Source: JAGOBX01 sp017999075 [NCBI: Candidatus Babelota bacterium]
GTDB taxonomy: Bacteria > JAGOBX01
Assembly (NCBI GenBank): GCA_017999075.1
Contig: JAGOBX010000058.1
Span: 1 to 12,098 of the forward strand
Reading direction: 5' to 3'
DNA: 12,098 nucleotides
Part shown: one piece after another, positions 1 to 6,773 of the stretch
Numbering within the stretch: position 1 is the first letter of the stretch
Layout of the letters: each line of letters starts with the position of its first letter
Notes under the pieces: model-generated
The model's database searches: none
Seen by the model: only the letters and a program-made list of their open reading frames with translations
Told to the model about the DNA's origin: nothing
Made by a program: the position numbers and the translations under genes

Positions 1-615
1 GTTATATACTATTTCAATCTTATCGTTAGACATTACTCTTTCAACAATAACTTTCATTGCTCTGAATTTATCTCTGCGGTGTATCAAAAAAATTTTTGAA
101 ACAAATTTAGTTAAAAACAACGATTCTTCAAGAGCAGTATCTCCTCCGCCAATAACAGCAACAATTTTATTTTTAAAAAAAGCTCCATCGCATGTGGCGC
201 AGTAAGAAACTCCTTTTCCTGTAAATTCAGATTCTCCCTGAATATTAAGAATTCTCGGAGAAGCTCCTGAACATAATATTAATGTTTTTGCAACATATTC
301 CGTGTTTTTTGTGATAATTTTATGCGGTTGATTATAATTTCCTGCAATAATATTCAATATTTCATCTGTTACTATTTCAGTTCCGAATTTTTTAGAATGT
401 TCCAATAATTTTTGAATAAATTCATAACCGGAAACGGGTTCTGCAAAACCCGGATAATTTTCAATAAATTCAGTTATTATAATTTGTCCGCCAGGATATT
501 TATTTTCGATTATCAAAGTTTTCAACTTAGCTCTCGAAGCATATAAGCCGGCTGTCAACCCTGCGGGGCCTGCGCCAACTATTATAACATCATATTCATT
601 AAGGGTATTACTCAT
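1..615 (-). CDS. trxB: Thioredoxin reductase, N-terminal 205 residues (3' end beyond left edge)
   Basis: FAD-dependent enzyme that passes electrons from NADPH to thioredoxin in the cytoplasm. Translation from the ATG at 615 begins [19 protein letters not shown], the FAD-binding GxGxxG motif at the N-terminus. The redox pair is visible as CATC (C139 and C142, followed by DG), the arrangement of low-molecular-weight bacterial thioredoxin reductases. A second Rossmann motif, [12 protein letters not shown], follows at about residues 153-164, then IHRRDKFRA, whose arginines normally contact the NADPH 2'-phosphate. The family is usually about 305-320 residues, so roughly one third (rest of the NADPH domain and the end of the FAD domain) lies outside the window. 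The start is fixed by a one-base overlap (TAATG) with the stop of the upstream response regulator gene, implying translational coupling. Identification is firm. Confidence 0.95.
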   Translation of the reverse strand, partial: MSNTLNEYDVIIVGAGPAGLTAGLYASRAKLKTLIIENKYPGGQIIITEFIENYPGFAEPVSGYEFIQKLLEHSKKFGTEIVTDEILNIIAGNYNQPHKIITKNTEYVAKTLILCSGASPRILNIQGESEFTGKGVSYCATCDGAFFKNKIVAVIGGGDTALEESLFLTKFVSKIFLIHRRDKFRAMKVIVERVMSNDKIEIVYN

Positions 616-998
616 TACGGCGTCGTTGTTAGAACTTTTTGAACTTTCTGAAATGTTTGAACAACTTTTTCTTTTACAAACGGTTTTTCAATAAAATCAA
701 AAGCTCCGGCTTTTATACATTCAAACAAAGTTTGCTTGCTTCCCATTGCAGTAACCATAATTACTTTAGTTGTGGGTTTTATCTGAAGGATTTCTTTCAA
801 GGCTGTTATTCCGTCTTTTTCAGGCATTATTATATCTAAAGTCACTACTGCCGGATCAAACTGCTTAAACAATTCGACTGCTTGAACTCCATTCTCAGCT
901 TCGCCGACAATTTCACAGCCAATTTCTTCCAATACATCAATCAGCTCAAATCTTATTATAGGAGAATCATCAGCTATAAGAACTTTTAACTTATCCAA
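615..998 (-). CDS. Single-domain CheY-like response regulator, TTG start
   Basis: A 127-residue stand-alone phosphoreceiver domain with no output domain. Acidic pocket D10-D11, phospho-acceptor D55 (in VVTLDIIMP), T83 (VTAMG) and K105 (EKPF) are all present, so it should be phosphorylatable. It would act by protein-protein contact rather than by binding DNA. No histidine kinase lies in the window, so its partner is unknown. The start codon is TTG at 998, chosen because a perfect GGAGG (1005-1009) sits six bases upstream and [12 protein letters not shown] is the usual receiver N-terminus; no better ATG exists. Its stop overlaps the first base of the thioredoxin reductase start. The family call is firm, the biological role is not. 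Confidence 0.93.
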   Translation of the reverse strand: MDKLKVLIADDSPIIRFELIDVLEEIGCEIVGEAENGVQAVELFKQFDPAVVTLDIIMPEKDGITALKEILQIKPTTKVIMVTAMGSKQTLFECIKAGAFDFIEKPFVKEKVVQTFQKVQKVLTTTP

Positions 999-1002
999 AA
1001 TT

Positions 1003-1009
1003 GACCTCC
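1003..1009 (-). promoter_or_regulatory. Strong ribosome binding site that decides the TTG start
   Basis: GGAGGTC on the minus strand, with GGAGG at 1009-1005 and six bases to the TTG at 998-996. It is one of the best Shine-Dalgarno matches in the window and supports the non-ATG start of the response regulator. Confidence 0.75.
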
Positions 1010-1041
1010 GAGCAACATTTACTTTTTTTTTTAACTAACAT

Positions 1042-1069
1042 ATATTACAAAAAAAAAATAGTAAGTCAA
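1042..1069 (-). promoter_or_regulatory. Candidate sigma-70 promoter for the response regulator-trxB pair
   Basis: On the minus strand TTGACT (1069-1064) is followed after 16 bases by TAATAT (1047-1042). It lies about 45 bases upstream of the TTG start at 998, with a T-tract in the spacer. The -35 box matches 5 of 6 consensus bases and the -10 box 4 of 6. If real, it separates the regulator and reductase from the upstream carboxyltransferase-cobO run. Chance matches are common in DNA this AT-rich. Confidence 0.4.
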
Positions 1070-1094
1070 TAAAAAAATAATAAATATTATTTAT

Positions 1095-1610
1095 CTATTT
1101 ATCAATACCTTCTCTTGCCGGAATTCCCTGATGATAATAATGTTTAATTTCTTTCATTTCAGTAACAAGATCAGCACATTCTATTAAAGAATGCGGCGCA
1201 TTTCTTCCTGTCAAAATTAATTCCACATTTTTTTGTTTTTTCTTAATCAATTCAATTATTTTATCAACTTCTACAAAACCTGTTCCTGCTGCAGTAATAA
1301 TTTCATCAAGAACTATTACATCATAATATCCGGATTCTATTTCATTTTTTACTTCTTTGAATCCATTTTCAAATTTTTCCATATCAATTTTTTCAATTGT
1401 TCCGAAAATGAATTTGCCGCTTCCATATTGTTTTATTTTTAAATCAGGAAAAAAATCCTGGGCTTTAATTTCGCTTGTAAAATCAGCTTTCATAAACTGC
1501 GCAAAAAAAACTTTTTTTCCGCTGCATAAAGCACGCAAAGACAATCCCAGTGCTGCAGTAGTTTTTCCTTTCCCATTTCCTGTATAAATATGGGTATATC
1601 CTCTGTTCAT
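1095..1610 (-). CDS. cobO: Cob(I)alamin adenosyltransferase, CobO/BtuR (CobA) family
   Basis: A 171-residue cytosolic enzyme that transfers the 5'-deoxyadenosyl group of ATP to reduced corrinoid, making adenosylcobalamin or its precursors. The N-terminus HIYTGNGKGKTTAALGLSLRA contains the P-loop GNGKGKTT (residues 11-18) characteristic of this family; VIVLDEI near residues 98-104 is the Walker B-like strand; LILTGRNAP and the C-terminal KHYYHQGIPAREGI match the conserved end of CobO proteins. Length is slightly under the usual 175-200. It follows the 5S-like carboxyltransferase gene on the same strand after 53 bases, so it probably belongs to that transcript, where its product would supply the cofactor of methylmalonyl-CoA mutase. 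It could also serve general corrinoid salvage. Its upstream Shine-Dalgarno is weak (GGA). Confidence 0.93.
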   Translation of the reverse strand: MNRGYTHIYTGNGKGKTTAALGLSLRALCSGKKVFFAQFMKADFTSEIKAQDFFPDLKIKQYGSGKFIFGTIEKIDMEKFENGFKEVKNEIESGYYDVIVLDEIITAAGTGFVEVDKIIELIKKKQKNVELILTGRNAPHSLIECADLVTEMKEIKHYYHQGIPAREGIDK

Positions 1611-1663
1611 AATTCATTTTTCCGATTTATTATTTTATTTCAGATTCCGCGCTTATTATAATT

Positions 1664-3055
1664 TCATACCGGATACGCCTTATTTTCCACTGCAAGAGAA
1701 TCATCATATTTATATTTAGCAGCTCGGCGGTTTTTAAAAAATTCTTCTGCAAGCGGAGGAAACATGCAGTATGTCAAAACGTCAGTATCAGTTTCCATAT
1801 ATTCCTTAATTTTTTCTTTCATATCGGATATTTCATTTTTTATATTATCTGCAGGTCTGCAGGTTATGGGTTTTTCTCCTTTCAAAACTTTTTCCTGAAT
1901 TTCATCATCTATTTGCCCAGGAGGCATTCCATACTCTCCTTTAAAATATGCTTTTGTTTCATTTGTAATCATTTTATAACGTTCACCGGCAATTACATTC
2001 AATACAGCTTGAGTTCCAACTATTTGACTCGACGGAGTTACAAGAGGCGGATACCCGAAATCTTTTCTTACATTTGGAATTTCAAGCAAAACTTCATTTA
2101 ACTTATTCTCAGCGCCAGCCTGTTTCAATTGAGATAATAAATTCGATAACATTCCGCCTGGAACCTGATAATACAAAGCATTAACATCTACACTCATGAT
2201 TTTAGGATCCAGCAAACCATTTTTTAAATATTTATCACGTATATTTCTAAAATATTCACTTGCTTTATTTAAAAGTTTGGTGTCTAATCCAGTATCATAC
2301 TGAGTATCTTTCAAACATGATGCTATAGTTTCCGTAGGAGGCTGAGAAGTTCCCATAGCAAAAGGAGATAACGCAGTATCTACAACATCAACACCGGCTT
2401 CAACAGCTTTCAAATAAGTCATTGAACCAAAACCAGTAGTGTAATGAGTATGCAACTGAATAGGTATTTTAATATTCTTTTTCAATTCTGAAACAAGTTC
2501 ATATGCATCAAATGGTTTTAACAATCCAGCCATATCTTTTATACATAAGGAATCGGCGCCCATGTCTTCAATCTGTTTTGCAAGCTTTATAAAAGCTTCT
2601 TTAGTATGGACGGGACTTATTGTATAACTTATGGTAACCTGCGCGTGAGCTTTTTCCTTTTTTACCGATTCCAATGATTTCCGTATATTCCTCATATCAT
2701 TCAAAGCGTCAAACATTCTTACAACATCTATTCCATACGCCACCATTTTTTTTACAAATTCTTCAACCACGTCATCAGCATAATGCCTGTATCCAACCAA
2801 ATTCTGCCCGCGAAGAAGCATTTGCAGTTTTGTTTTTTTAAATTTTGATTTGAATTTAGACAATCTGACCCAAGGATCTTCATTCAAAAATCTTAAACAA
2901 CTGTCAAATGTGGCGCCTCCCCAGCATTCAACAGAATGATAACCTATATTATCCATTATTTCAGCTATCTCAAGCATTTCATCTGTTGTCATTCTTGTTG
3001 CTATCAACGATTGATGAGCATCGCGTAAAACAGTTTCTGTAATTTTTAATTTCAT
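1664..3055 (-). CDS. Carboxyltransferase, OadA/PycB type; probable transcarboxylase 5S subunit
   Basis: A 463-residue enzyme of the pyruvate carboxylase carboxyltransferase family that exchanges a carboxyl group between carboxybiotin and pyruvate/oxaloacetate. It shows the DRE-TIM barrel start TVLRDAHQSLIATRM with metal ligand D12, ECWGGATFD (residues 43-51), RGQN (82-85), the lysine expected to be carbamylated K173 in CIKDMAGLL, and metal ligands H202 and H204 in LHTHYTTG. Residues from about 300 on correspond to the conserved PYC/OADA domain. It has no fused biotinyl domain; a separate biotin carrier gene ends 18 bases upstream. Start ATG is preceded by AAGGAG at five bases. With a 12S-like partner, a biotin carrier, no biotin carboxylase and no OadB-like membrane pump nearby, transcarboxylase 5S is the best fit. 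Alternatives are pyruvate carboxylase subunit B or oxaloacetate decarboxylase alpha with partners encoded elsewhere. Confidence 0.88.
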   Translation of the reverse strand: MKLKITETVLRDAHQSLIATRMTTDEMLEIAEIMDNIGYHSVECWGGATFDSCLRFLNEDPWVRLSKFKSKFKKTKLQMLLRGQNLVGYRHYADDVVEEFVKKMVAYGIDVVRMFDALNDMRNIRKSLESVKKEKAHAQVTISYTISPVHTKEAFIKLAKQIEDMGADSLCIKDMAGLLKPFDAYELVSELKKNIKIPIQLHTHYTTGFGSMTYLKAVEAGVDVVDTALSPFAMGTSQPPTETIASCLKDTQYDTGLDTKLLNKASEYFRNIRDKYLKNGLLDPKIMSVDVNALYYQVPGGMLSNLLSQLKQAGAENKLNEVLLEIPNVRKDFGYPPLVTPSSQIVGTQAVLNVIAGERYKMITNETKAYFKGEYGMPPGQIDDEIQEKVLKGEKPITCRPADNIKNEISDMKEKIKEYMETDTDVLTYCMFPPLAEEFFKNRRAAKYKYDDSLAVENKAYPV

Positions 3056-3073
3056 GATTTCTCCTTGTTTTAA

Positions 3074-3454
3074 TTAAGATTCAATCTCAAAAAGCAATTC
3101 GTCTTTATCAACTTTTTGTCCGACTGAAACATAAATTTTCTTTAATTTTCCGTTTCCAGGAGATACGATTTCATTTTCCATTTTCATTGCTTCCATAACA
3201 AGAACAGGAGTATTCATACTAATTTTATCTCCTTCTTTCTTCAAAATTTTCACGATGTTGCCAGGAAGAGAAGAAAATATTTTATTCGGATCGTCATTTT
3301 TATTTCCCTCAGTTTTAGAAGCTTCAGCCTTATTAATCAGATTTTCAAGTTTAAAACTCGGTTTATTTATAGGTTTTTTCTTAGGTTCATCAATTTGTTC
3401 TACTTCTACAAGGAATTGTTTATCATTTATTTTAACATTAAATTTTTTATACAT
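3074..3454 (-). CDS. Biotin carboxyl carrier protein (transcarboxylase 1.3S-like)
   Basis: A 126-residue carrier whose C-terminal half is a biotinyl domain. The biotin attachment motif EAMKMEN is present with acceptor K91, 35 residues from the C-terminus, the standard position. An N-terminal strand-rich stretch (residues 1-20, YKKFNVKINDKQFLVEVEQ) resembles the start of decarboxylase and transcarboxylase carriers, followed by a short charged linker rich in Lys, Pro and Asn (about 21-58) in place of the Ala/Pro linker common in high-GC species. Length is close to the 123-residue 1.3S subunit of propionibacterial transcarboxylase. Its Shine-Dalgarno GGAGG lies inside the last codons (TGG AGG TAA) of the preceding small gene, so the two are tightly linked. 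It would shuttle carboxyl groups between the 12S-like and 5S-like enzymes. Confidence 0.93.
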   Translation of the reverse strand: MYKKFNVKINDKQFLVEVEQIDEPKKKPINKPSFKLENLINKAEASKTEGNKNDDPNKIFSSLPGNIVKILKKEGDKISMNTPVLVMEAMKMENEIVSPGNGKLKKIYVSVGQKVDKDELLFEIES

Positions 3455-3460
3455 ATATAT

Positions 3461-3670
3461 TTACCTCCAGTAACTATTAAAAATTTCATTTCTGTTTACC
3501 GAGTTTTTTTTAGCAAGCTTATTCCATTTGTAAATATGAAATTTCTTCAGGCTTCTTATTTTGAATCTTGCGCCTTCCATCATTTGGGCAATACATGTCG
3601 TAATCGCACAAATTTCTTCATCTGATGCTTCAAAACAAGGTTCAATAAAACTATTTTTGTTATTTGCCAT
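3461..3670 (-). CDS. Small protein, probable accessory subunit of the carboxyltransferase complex
   Basis: A 69-residue soluble protein without a membrane segment. It lies between the 12S-like gene (23 bases upstream) and the biotin carrier gene (six bases downstream). Residues 18-31 (EEICAITTCIAQMM) form an amphipathic helix, followed by FKIRSLKK and a KWNKLAKKN segment. In established biotin-dependent decarboxylase operons a small gamma/delta or epsilon-like subunit often sits in this position and has an E-E-(I/L)-x-A-I-x-x-x-(I/L)-A helix followed by a basic strand and an aromatic-rich tail, and this protein fits that outline. OadG-type subunits normally also have an N-terminal transmembrane helix, absent here, consistent with a cytosolic complex. 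The Shine-Dalgarno is poor (AAGGA about 14 bases away), suggesting coupling to the upstream gene. That it is a gene is likely; its function is inferred from position and pattern only. Confidence 0.65.
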   Translation of the reverse strand: MANNKNSFIEPCFEASDEEICAITTCIAQMMEGARFKIRSLKKFHIYKWNKLAKKNSVNRNEIFNSYWR

Positions 3671-3693
3671 ATATTTTTTTGCCGTCCTTAATT

Positions 3694-5241
3694 TTATAAC
3701 GGTATATTTCCGTGTTTTTTCGGAAACCGCTGTTCTCTTTTTGTTCTTGCTATCTTAAGCGCATAAATAATTTTATTTCTCGTATCTTTAGGATCAATTA
3801 CATCATCAACATAACCGCGTTCTGCAGCAACGTATGGATTAGCGAATTTATCAGTGTATTCAGTTATTTTTTCTTTTCTTGTTTCAACAGGATTTTCAGA
3901 TTTCATAATTTCCTTTTTAAAAATTATATTTGCCGCTGCATCCGGCCCCATAACAGCTATTTCAGCAGAAGGCCATGCAAAAACAAAATCTGCGCCAAGA
4001 TGTTTGCTGCTCATAGCAATATATGCGCCTCCGTAAGCTTTCCTTAAAATTATATTTATTTTGGGTACAGACGCTTCTGCATAAGCATAAAGCAATTTTG
4101 CTCCATGCCTGATAATCCCGTTATGTTCCTGATACACTCCAGGTAAATATCCCGGAACATCTGTAAAAGTTATAAGCGGTATATTAAATGCATCGCAAAA
4201 CCTTATGAATCTTGAAGCTTTATCCGCAGAATTATAATCAAGAACTCCTGCATTAATCTTTGGCTGATTAGCAATAATACCTATACTTCTCCCTCCAATT
4301 CTTCCAAAACCCACAACTACATTAGAAGCAAAATGAGGCTGTACTTCAAGAAAATCATCTCCATCTACTATTTTAAGTATTATATCTTTTATATCATAAG
4401 ATTTGCTTGATTCTACCGGCAAAAGTGAAAATAAATCCGGTATAACTTTAGTCATAGTATCTTCGTTTTTAACGTATGGAGGATCATCCATATTATTCGA
4501 TGGAATATATTCAAGAATAAGTTTAATCAAATCAAGGCAATCTTTTTCGTCTTCAGCAATGAAATGAGCTACACCGCTTTTAGTATTGTGCGTAACTGCT
4601 CCTCCTAACCCCTCAACTGTAACATTTTCTCCTGTTACAGCTTTAATAACTTGAGGTCCAGTAACAAACATCTGGCTTGTTTTATGAGTCATAAAAATAA
4701 AATCCATTATTGCTGGAGAATAAACTGCTCCTCCTGCACATGGACCCATCACAGCAAGAAGTTGAGGTATTACTCCTGACGCCTGAGTATTCCTGTAAAA
4801 TATTTCGCCGTATCCGGCAAGAGCATCTACTCCCTCCTGAATACGGGCCCCGCCCGAATCATTTATTCCAATTACAGGACATCCGTATTTCACTGCAAGA
4901 TCAAGTATTTTACATATTTTTTTTGCGTGCATTTCACCAAGAGAACCGCCTATTACGGTAAAATCCTGAGAATATAAAAAAACTCGCTTTCCGTTTATCA
5001 ATCCATATCCTGTTATTACGCCATCTGCAGGAGCTTCAGTGTTATGCATATCAAAATCTGAACACCGGTGTTTTACAAACTGATCTATTTCATTAAAAGT
5101 GTTTTCATCCAGCAGATAGTCTATTCTTTCACGAGCAGTCATTTTCCCGTATTTTTTTTGTTTTTCAATTTTATCAGCGCCGCCCATAGAATTAATTTTC
5201 CCTTTTCTTTCATACAACTCTTCTATTTTTTTTTCACCCAT
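3694..5241 (-). CDS. Acyl-CoA carboxyltransferase, PccB/MmdA type; probable transcarboxylase 12S subunit
   Basis: A 515-residue crotonase-fold carboxyltransferase that moves a carboxyl group between biotin and an acyl-CoA, here most likely methylmalonyl-CoA/propionyl-CoA. Two carboxyltransferase half-domains are evident. The N-half contains MTARERIDYLLD (34-45), QDFTVIGGSLGEMHAKK (92-108), INDSGGARIQEG (126-137) and the oxyanion-hole glycines in GPCAGGAVYSPA (166-177). The C-half contains KASRFIRFCDAFNIPL (341-356), TDVPGYLPG (360-368) and the second glycine pair in KAYGGAYIAM (401-410). Length and motifs match PccB, MmdA and transcarboxylase 12S equally; the operon partners favour 12S. Start ATG has GGAGG at ten bases, and it is the first gene of the run, facing the long AT-rich divide. 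Acyl-CoA specificity cannot be proved from sequence alone. Confidence 0.9.
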   Translation of the reverse strand: MGEKKIEELYERKGKINSMGGADKIEKQKKYGKMTARERIDYLLDENTFNEIDQFVKHRCSDFDMHNTEAPADGVITGYGLINGKRVFLYSQDFTVIGGSLGEMHAKKICKILDLAVKYGCPVIGINDSGGARIQEGVDALAGYGEIFYRNTQASGVIPQLLAVMGPCAGGAVYSPAIMDFIFMTHKTSQMFVTGPQVIKAVTGENVTVEGLGGAVTHNTKSGVAHFIAEDEKDCLDLIKLILEYIPSNNMDDPPYVKNEDTMTKVIPDLFSLLPVESSKSYDIKDIILKIVDGDDFLEVQPHFASNVVVGFGRIGGRSIGIIANQPKINAGVLDYNSADKASRFIRFCDAFNIPLITFTDVPGYLPGVYQEHNGIIRHGAKLLYAYAEASVPKINIILRKAYGGAYIAMSSKHLGADFVFAWPSAEIAVMGPDAAANIIFKKEIMKSENPVETRKEKITEYTDKFANPYVAAERGYVDDVIDPKDTRNKIIYALKIARTKREQRFPKKHGNIPL

Positions 5242-5273
5242 AATTTATGCGCCTCCAATTTCTACTAAGTAAA

Positions 5274-5293
5274 ACATAATCTTGCAATTATGT
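5274..5293. repeat. Inverted repeat upstream of the 12S-like gene (possible operator)
   Basis: ACATAAT (5274-5280), a six-base spacer, then ATTATGT (5287-5293): a perfect 7-base inverted repeat about 33 bases upstream of the 12S-like start codon. It could be a repressor or activator site or a small hairpin in the leader. No regulator is identified. Confidence 0.35.
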
Positions 5294-5307
5294 GAAATAT
5301 TTCGGTT
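5290..5307. promoter_or_regulatory. Degenerate Rex-like palindrome upstream of the carboxyltransferase operon
   Basis: ATGTGAAATATTTCGGTT contains the perfect 10-base palindrome GAAATATTTC (5294-5303). The left half matches 6 of 7 bases of the established Rex half-site TTGTGAA with the correct four-base A/T centre, while the right half keeps only TTC. Rex senses NADH/NAD+ and controls fermentation genes in many anaerobes, so the placement is plausible, but the asymmetric match makes this tentative. Confidence 0.25.
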
Positions 5308-5534
5308 TAATTTATATTTTTTTTAAATCAACCCGAGTTTGATGATTCAAAAATTTTATGTTTTTTATTATACCTGATAAAATTAAATTATTCAACATTA
5401 AACTGTAAATCTTTCATGATTGTTTTTTTATAACAATTCAATATGTTTAAATTTTCCAAAAAAAATATTCTATAATTAAATGAAATTATAAAAATAATAT
5501 AAATAAAACAAAAAAATATTTGACTAAATGATAG

Positions 5535-5563
5535 TTGTTTATAAAATAAAATATTTATAAAAT
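5535..5563 (+). promoter_or_regulatory. Candidate promoter for rSAM-A
   Basis: TTGTTT (5535-5540), 17-base spacer, TAAAAT (5558-5563), about 95 bases upstream of the rSAM-A start. The spacing is ideal and the -10 box matches 5 of 6, but it sits in a tandem A/T repeat where such matches arise by chance. Confidence 0.3.
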
Positions 5564-5568
5564 AAAAT
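5538..5568. repeat. Tandem 16-base-period repeat upstream of rSAM-A
   Basis: TTTATAAAATAAAAT occurs perfectly at 5538-5552 and again at 5554-5568, with one base between copies, and a more degenerate copy (TATAAAATTATTTA) follows at 5570-5583. It may be a regulatory iteron-like site or only slippage in A/T-rich DNA. Confidence 0.6.
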
Positions 5569-5657
5569 CTATAAAATTATTTACATTTTTTTAATAATTT
5601 TTTTTTGATTTTATAAGAAAATACTAAAGTAAATATATTGTTAAAGAGGATTTTTCA

Positions 5658-6704
5658 ATGGGTTTTTTTTCTAAATCAGCTTATTTGTGCAAATTGATTA
5701 AAACCAAGATAACAAAAAAATATTTCCCGATAAACGTTACTATTTGTATTACAGGCAAATGTAATTACAGATGCTTGTATTGTTATGGTGAATTTTCACG
5801 CAAAACACGAGAATCAGAAATGACTACGTCTCAAATATTAAATCTTATAGATCAATTATATGAAAAGGGAACAAGATACATTTCAGTTTCCGGAGGAGAA
5901 CCTTTAATTCATAAAGATGTAGGAAAAATTATCGACCATATTAAAGCAAAAAATTGCGAATGTACAATATCCACCAACTGTTCTCTATTACCGAAAAAAA
6001 TTAATGAGATAAAAAATGTGGATTTGATTGCCGCAAGTTTAGACGGCATAGAAAATGAAAATGATTTAAACCGAGGAACCGGTGCTTTCCAAAAAACAAT
6101 GAAAGGAATAGAATCTGCTTTAAAATACAAAATACCTATTGTTATAAATACGGTTTTAACAAAAAATAATGTAAATTCAATTGAATATTTATCTTCGTTA
6201 GGCAAAGAACTCGGCATAAAAATAAAATTCAGTTTCATGGTTTATTCAGACTTGCAGAGAAAAAAAAATATTTATGACAAATTGGAACTGAGCAGCGAAG
6301 AAATCAAAAATGCCCTGATAAAAATTTTAGCATTAAAAAAAAATGGAGCGCCTATACTTTATTCTGATAAAGCTTATAAGTTATCTTTAATTTGGCCTGA
6401 TCATTCAAAGTTATATTACTGGGATGAAACTCCTGATTTCCAATATGCCAAATGTTATTCTGCAAAAATGTTTTATCAAATTGACAGCGATAGTTCAGTC
6501 TATCCTTGCAGTATGTTTTTTGACTCATTTAAGGCAAAAAAAATTTTAGAGGTGGGTCTGGAAGAAGCATTTGCGAATGCCCGGCAAAAAAATTTATGTA
6601 CAGCTTGTTCTAAACCAAGCTACATTGAACACAATTTAATTTACGGTTTTGATTATTCTACCATATTTTCAAATATTGTTGATTACTTTAAATATAATAA
6701 GTGA
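5658..6704 (+). CDS. rSAM-A: radical SAM enzyme with twitch-type auxiliary cluster domain
   Basis: A 348-residue radical SAM enzyme of unknown substrate. Residues 1-22 are a basic, hydrophobic segment (MGFFSKSAYLCKLIKTKITKK), followed by FPINVTICITGKC. The SAM-cluster motif is C35-x3-C39-x2-C42 (CNYRCLYCYGEF), the SAM-binding GGEP is at 79-82, and AASLDG (125-130) continues the barrel. C-terminal C266, C284 (VYPC), C314 and C317 (CTAC) fit the CX9-15GX4C plus CX2C layout of a twitch domain binding one auxiliary [4Fe-4S], except that the usual Gly is Ser279. It is about 70% identical, without gaps, to rSAM-D. AGAGGA seven bases before the ATG supports the start. It is tail-to-tail with rSAM-B. 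The radical SAM call is firm; peptide, lipid or sugar substrates are all possible. Confidence 0.93.
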   Translation: MGFFSKSAYLCKLIKTKITKKYFPINVTICITGKCNYRCLYCYGEFSRKTRESEMTTSQILNLIDQLYEKGTRYISVSGGEPLIHKDVGKIIDHIKAKNCECTISTNCSLLPKKINEIKNVDLIAASLDGIENENDLNRGTGAFQKTMKGIESALKYKIPIVINTVLTKNNVNSIEYLSSLGKELGIKIKFSFMVYSDLQRKKNIYDKLELSSEEIKNALIKILALKKNGAPILYSDKAYKLSLIWPDHSKLYYWDETPDFQYAKCYSAKMFYQIDSDSSVYPCSMFFDSFKAKKILEVGLEEAFANARQKNLCTACSKPSYIEHNLIYGFDYSTIFSNIVDYFKYNK

Positions 6705-6721
6705 AATGAAATTAATATTCA

Positions 6722-6766
6722 AAAAAGTGCACGGCTTTTTCAAAGGAATAAAGCATTTTTTATTTC
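6722..6766. terminator. Possible bidirectional terminator between rSAM-A and rSAM-B
   Basis: Two weak stems fill the 69-base convergent gap: AAAAAGT (6722-6728) with GCTTTTT (6734-6740) around a five-base loop, and GGAATAAA (6745-6752) with TTTATTTC (6759-6766) around a six-base loop, with one G-T pair in each stem. Position between convergent genes fits a terminator, but the stems are AT-rich and of low stability. Confidence 0.35.
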
Positions 6767-6773
6767 TGTAATT

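Larger units (their letters stand above)
5242..5657. other. AT-rich intergenic divide between the carboxyltransferase operon and the radical SAM cluster
   Basis: This 416-base stretch separates divergently transcribed blocks and should hold the leftward promoter of the carboxyltransferase run and the rightward promoter of rSAM-A. I found no convincing small gene on either strand: the ATG-initiated frames I checked on the plus strand end after about 5-11 codons and lack a Shine-Dalgarno. It contains the inverted repeats near 5274-5307 and the tandem repeat at 5538-5568, listed separately. Confidence 0.7.

Noticed and set aside
639-839. Plus-strand open frames opposite the minus-strand genes (also 1233-1587, 1913-2101, 3255-3625, 3712-4047, 4710-5268)
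   Set aside because: They lie antisense to well-supported genes, have biased low-complexity Phe/Ser/Ile-rich sequence, and lack recognisable motifs. They are shadows of the real genes.
1664-5241. Sodium-pumping oxaloacetate or methylmalonyl-CoA decarboxylase
   Set aside because: OadA-like, MmdA-like and carrier subunits are present, but no polytopic OadB/MmdB subunit and no membrane-anchored OadG are encoded in the contiguous operon. It remains possible only if these are elsewhere in the genome.
5242-5657. Possible RiPP precursor peptide gene before the radical SAM cluster
   Set aside because: Twitch/SPASM enzymes often modify peptides, so I read this gap for a short gene. The plus-strand ATG frames checked end within about 11 codons (for example MFKFSKKNIL) and lack ribosome binding sites. 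The other cluster gaps are 3-124 bases and also show nothing.
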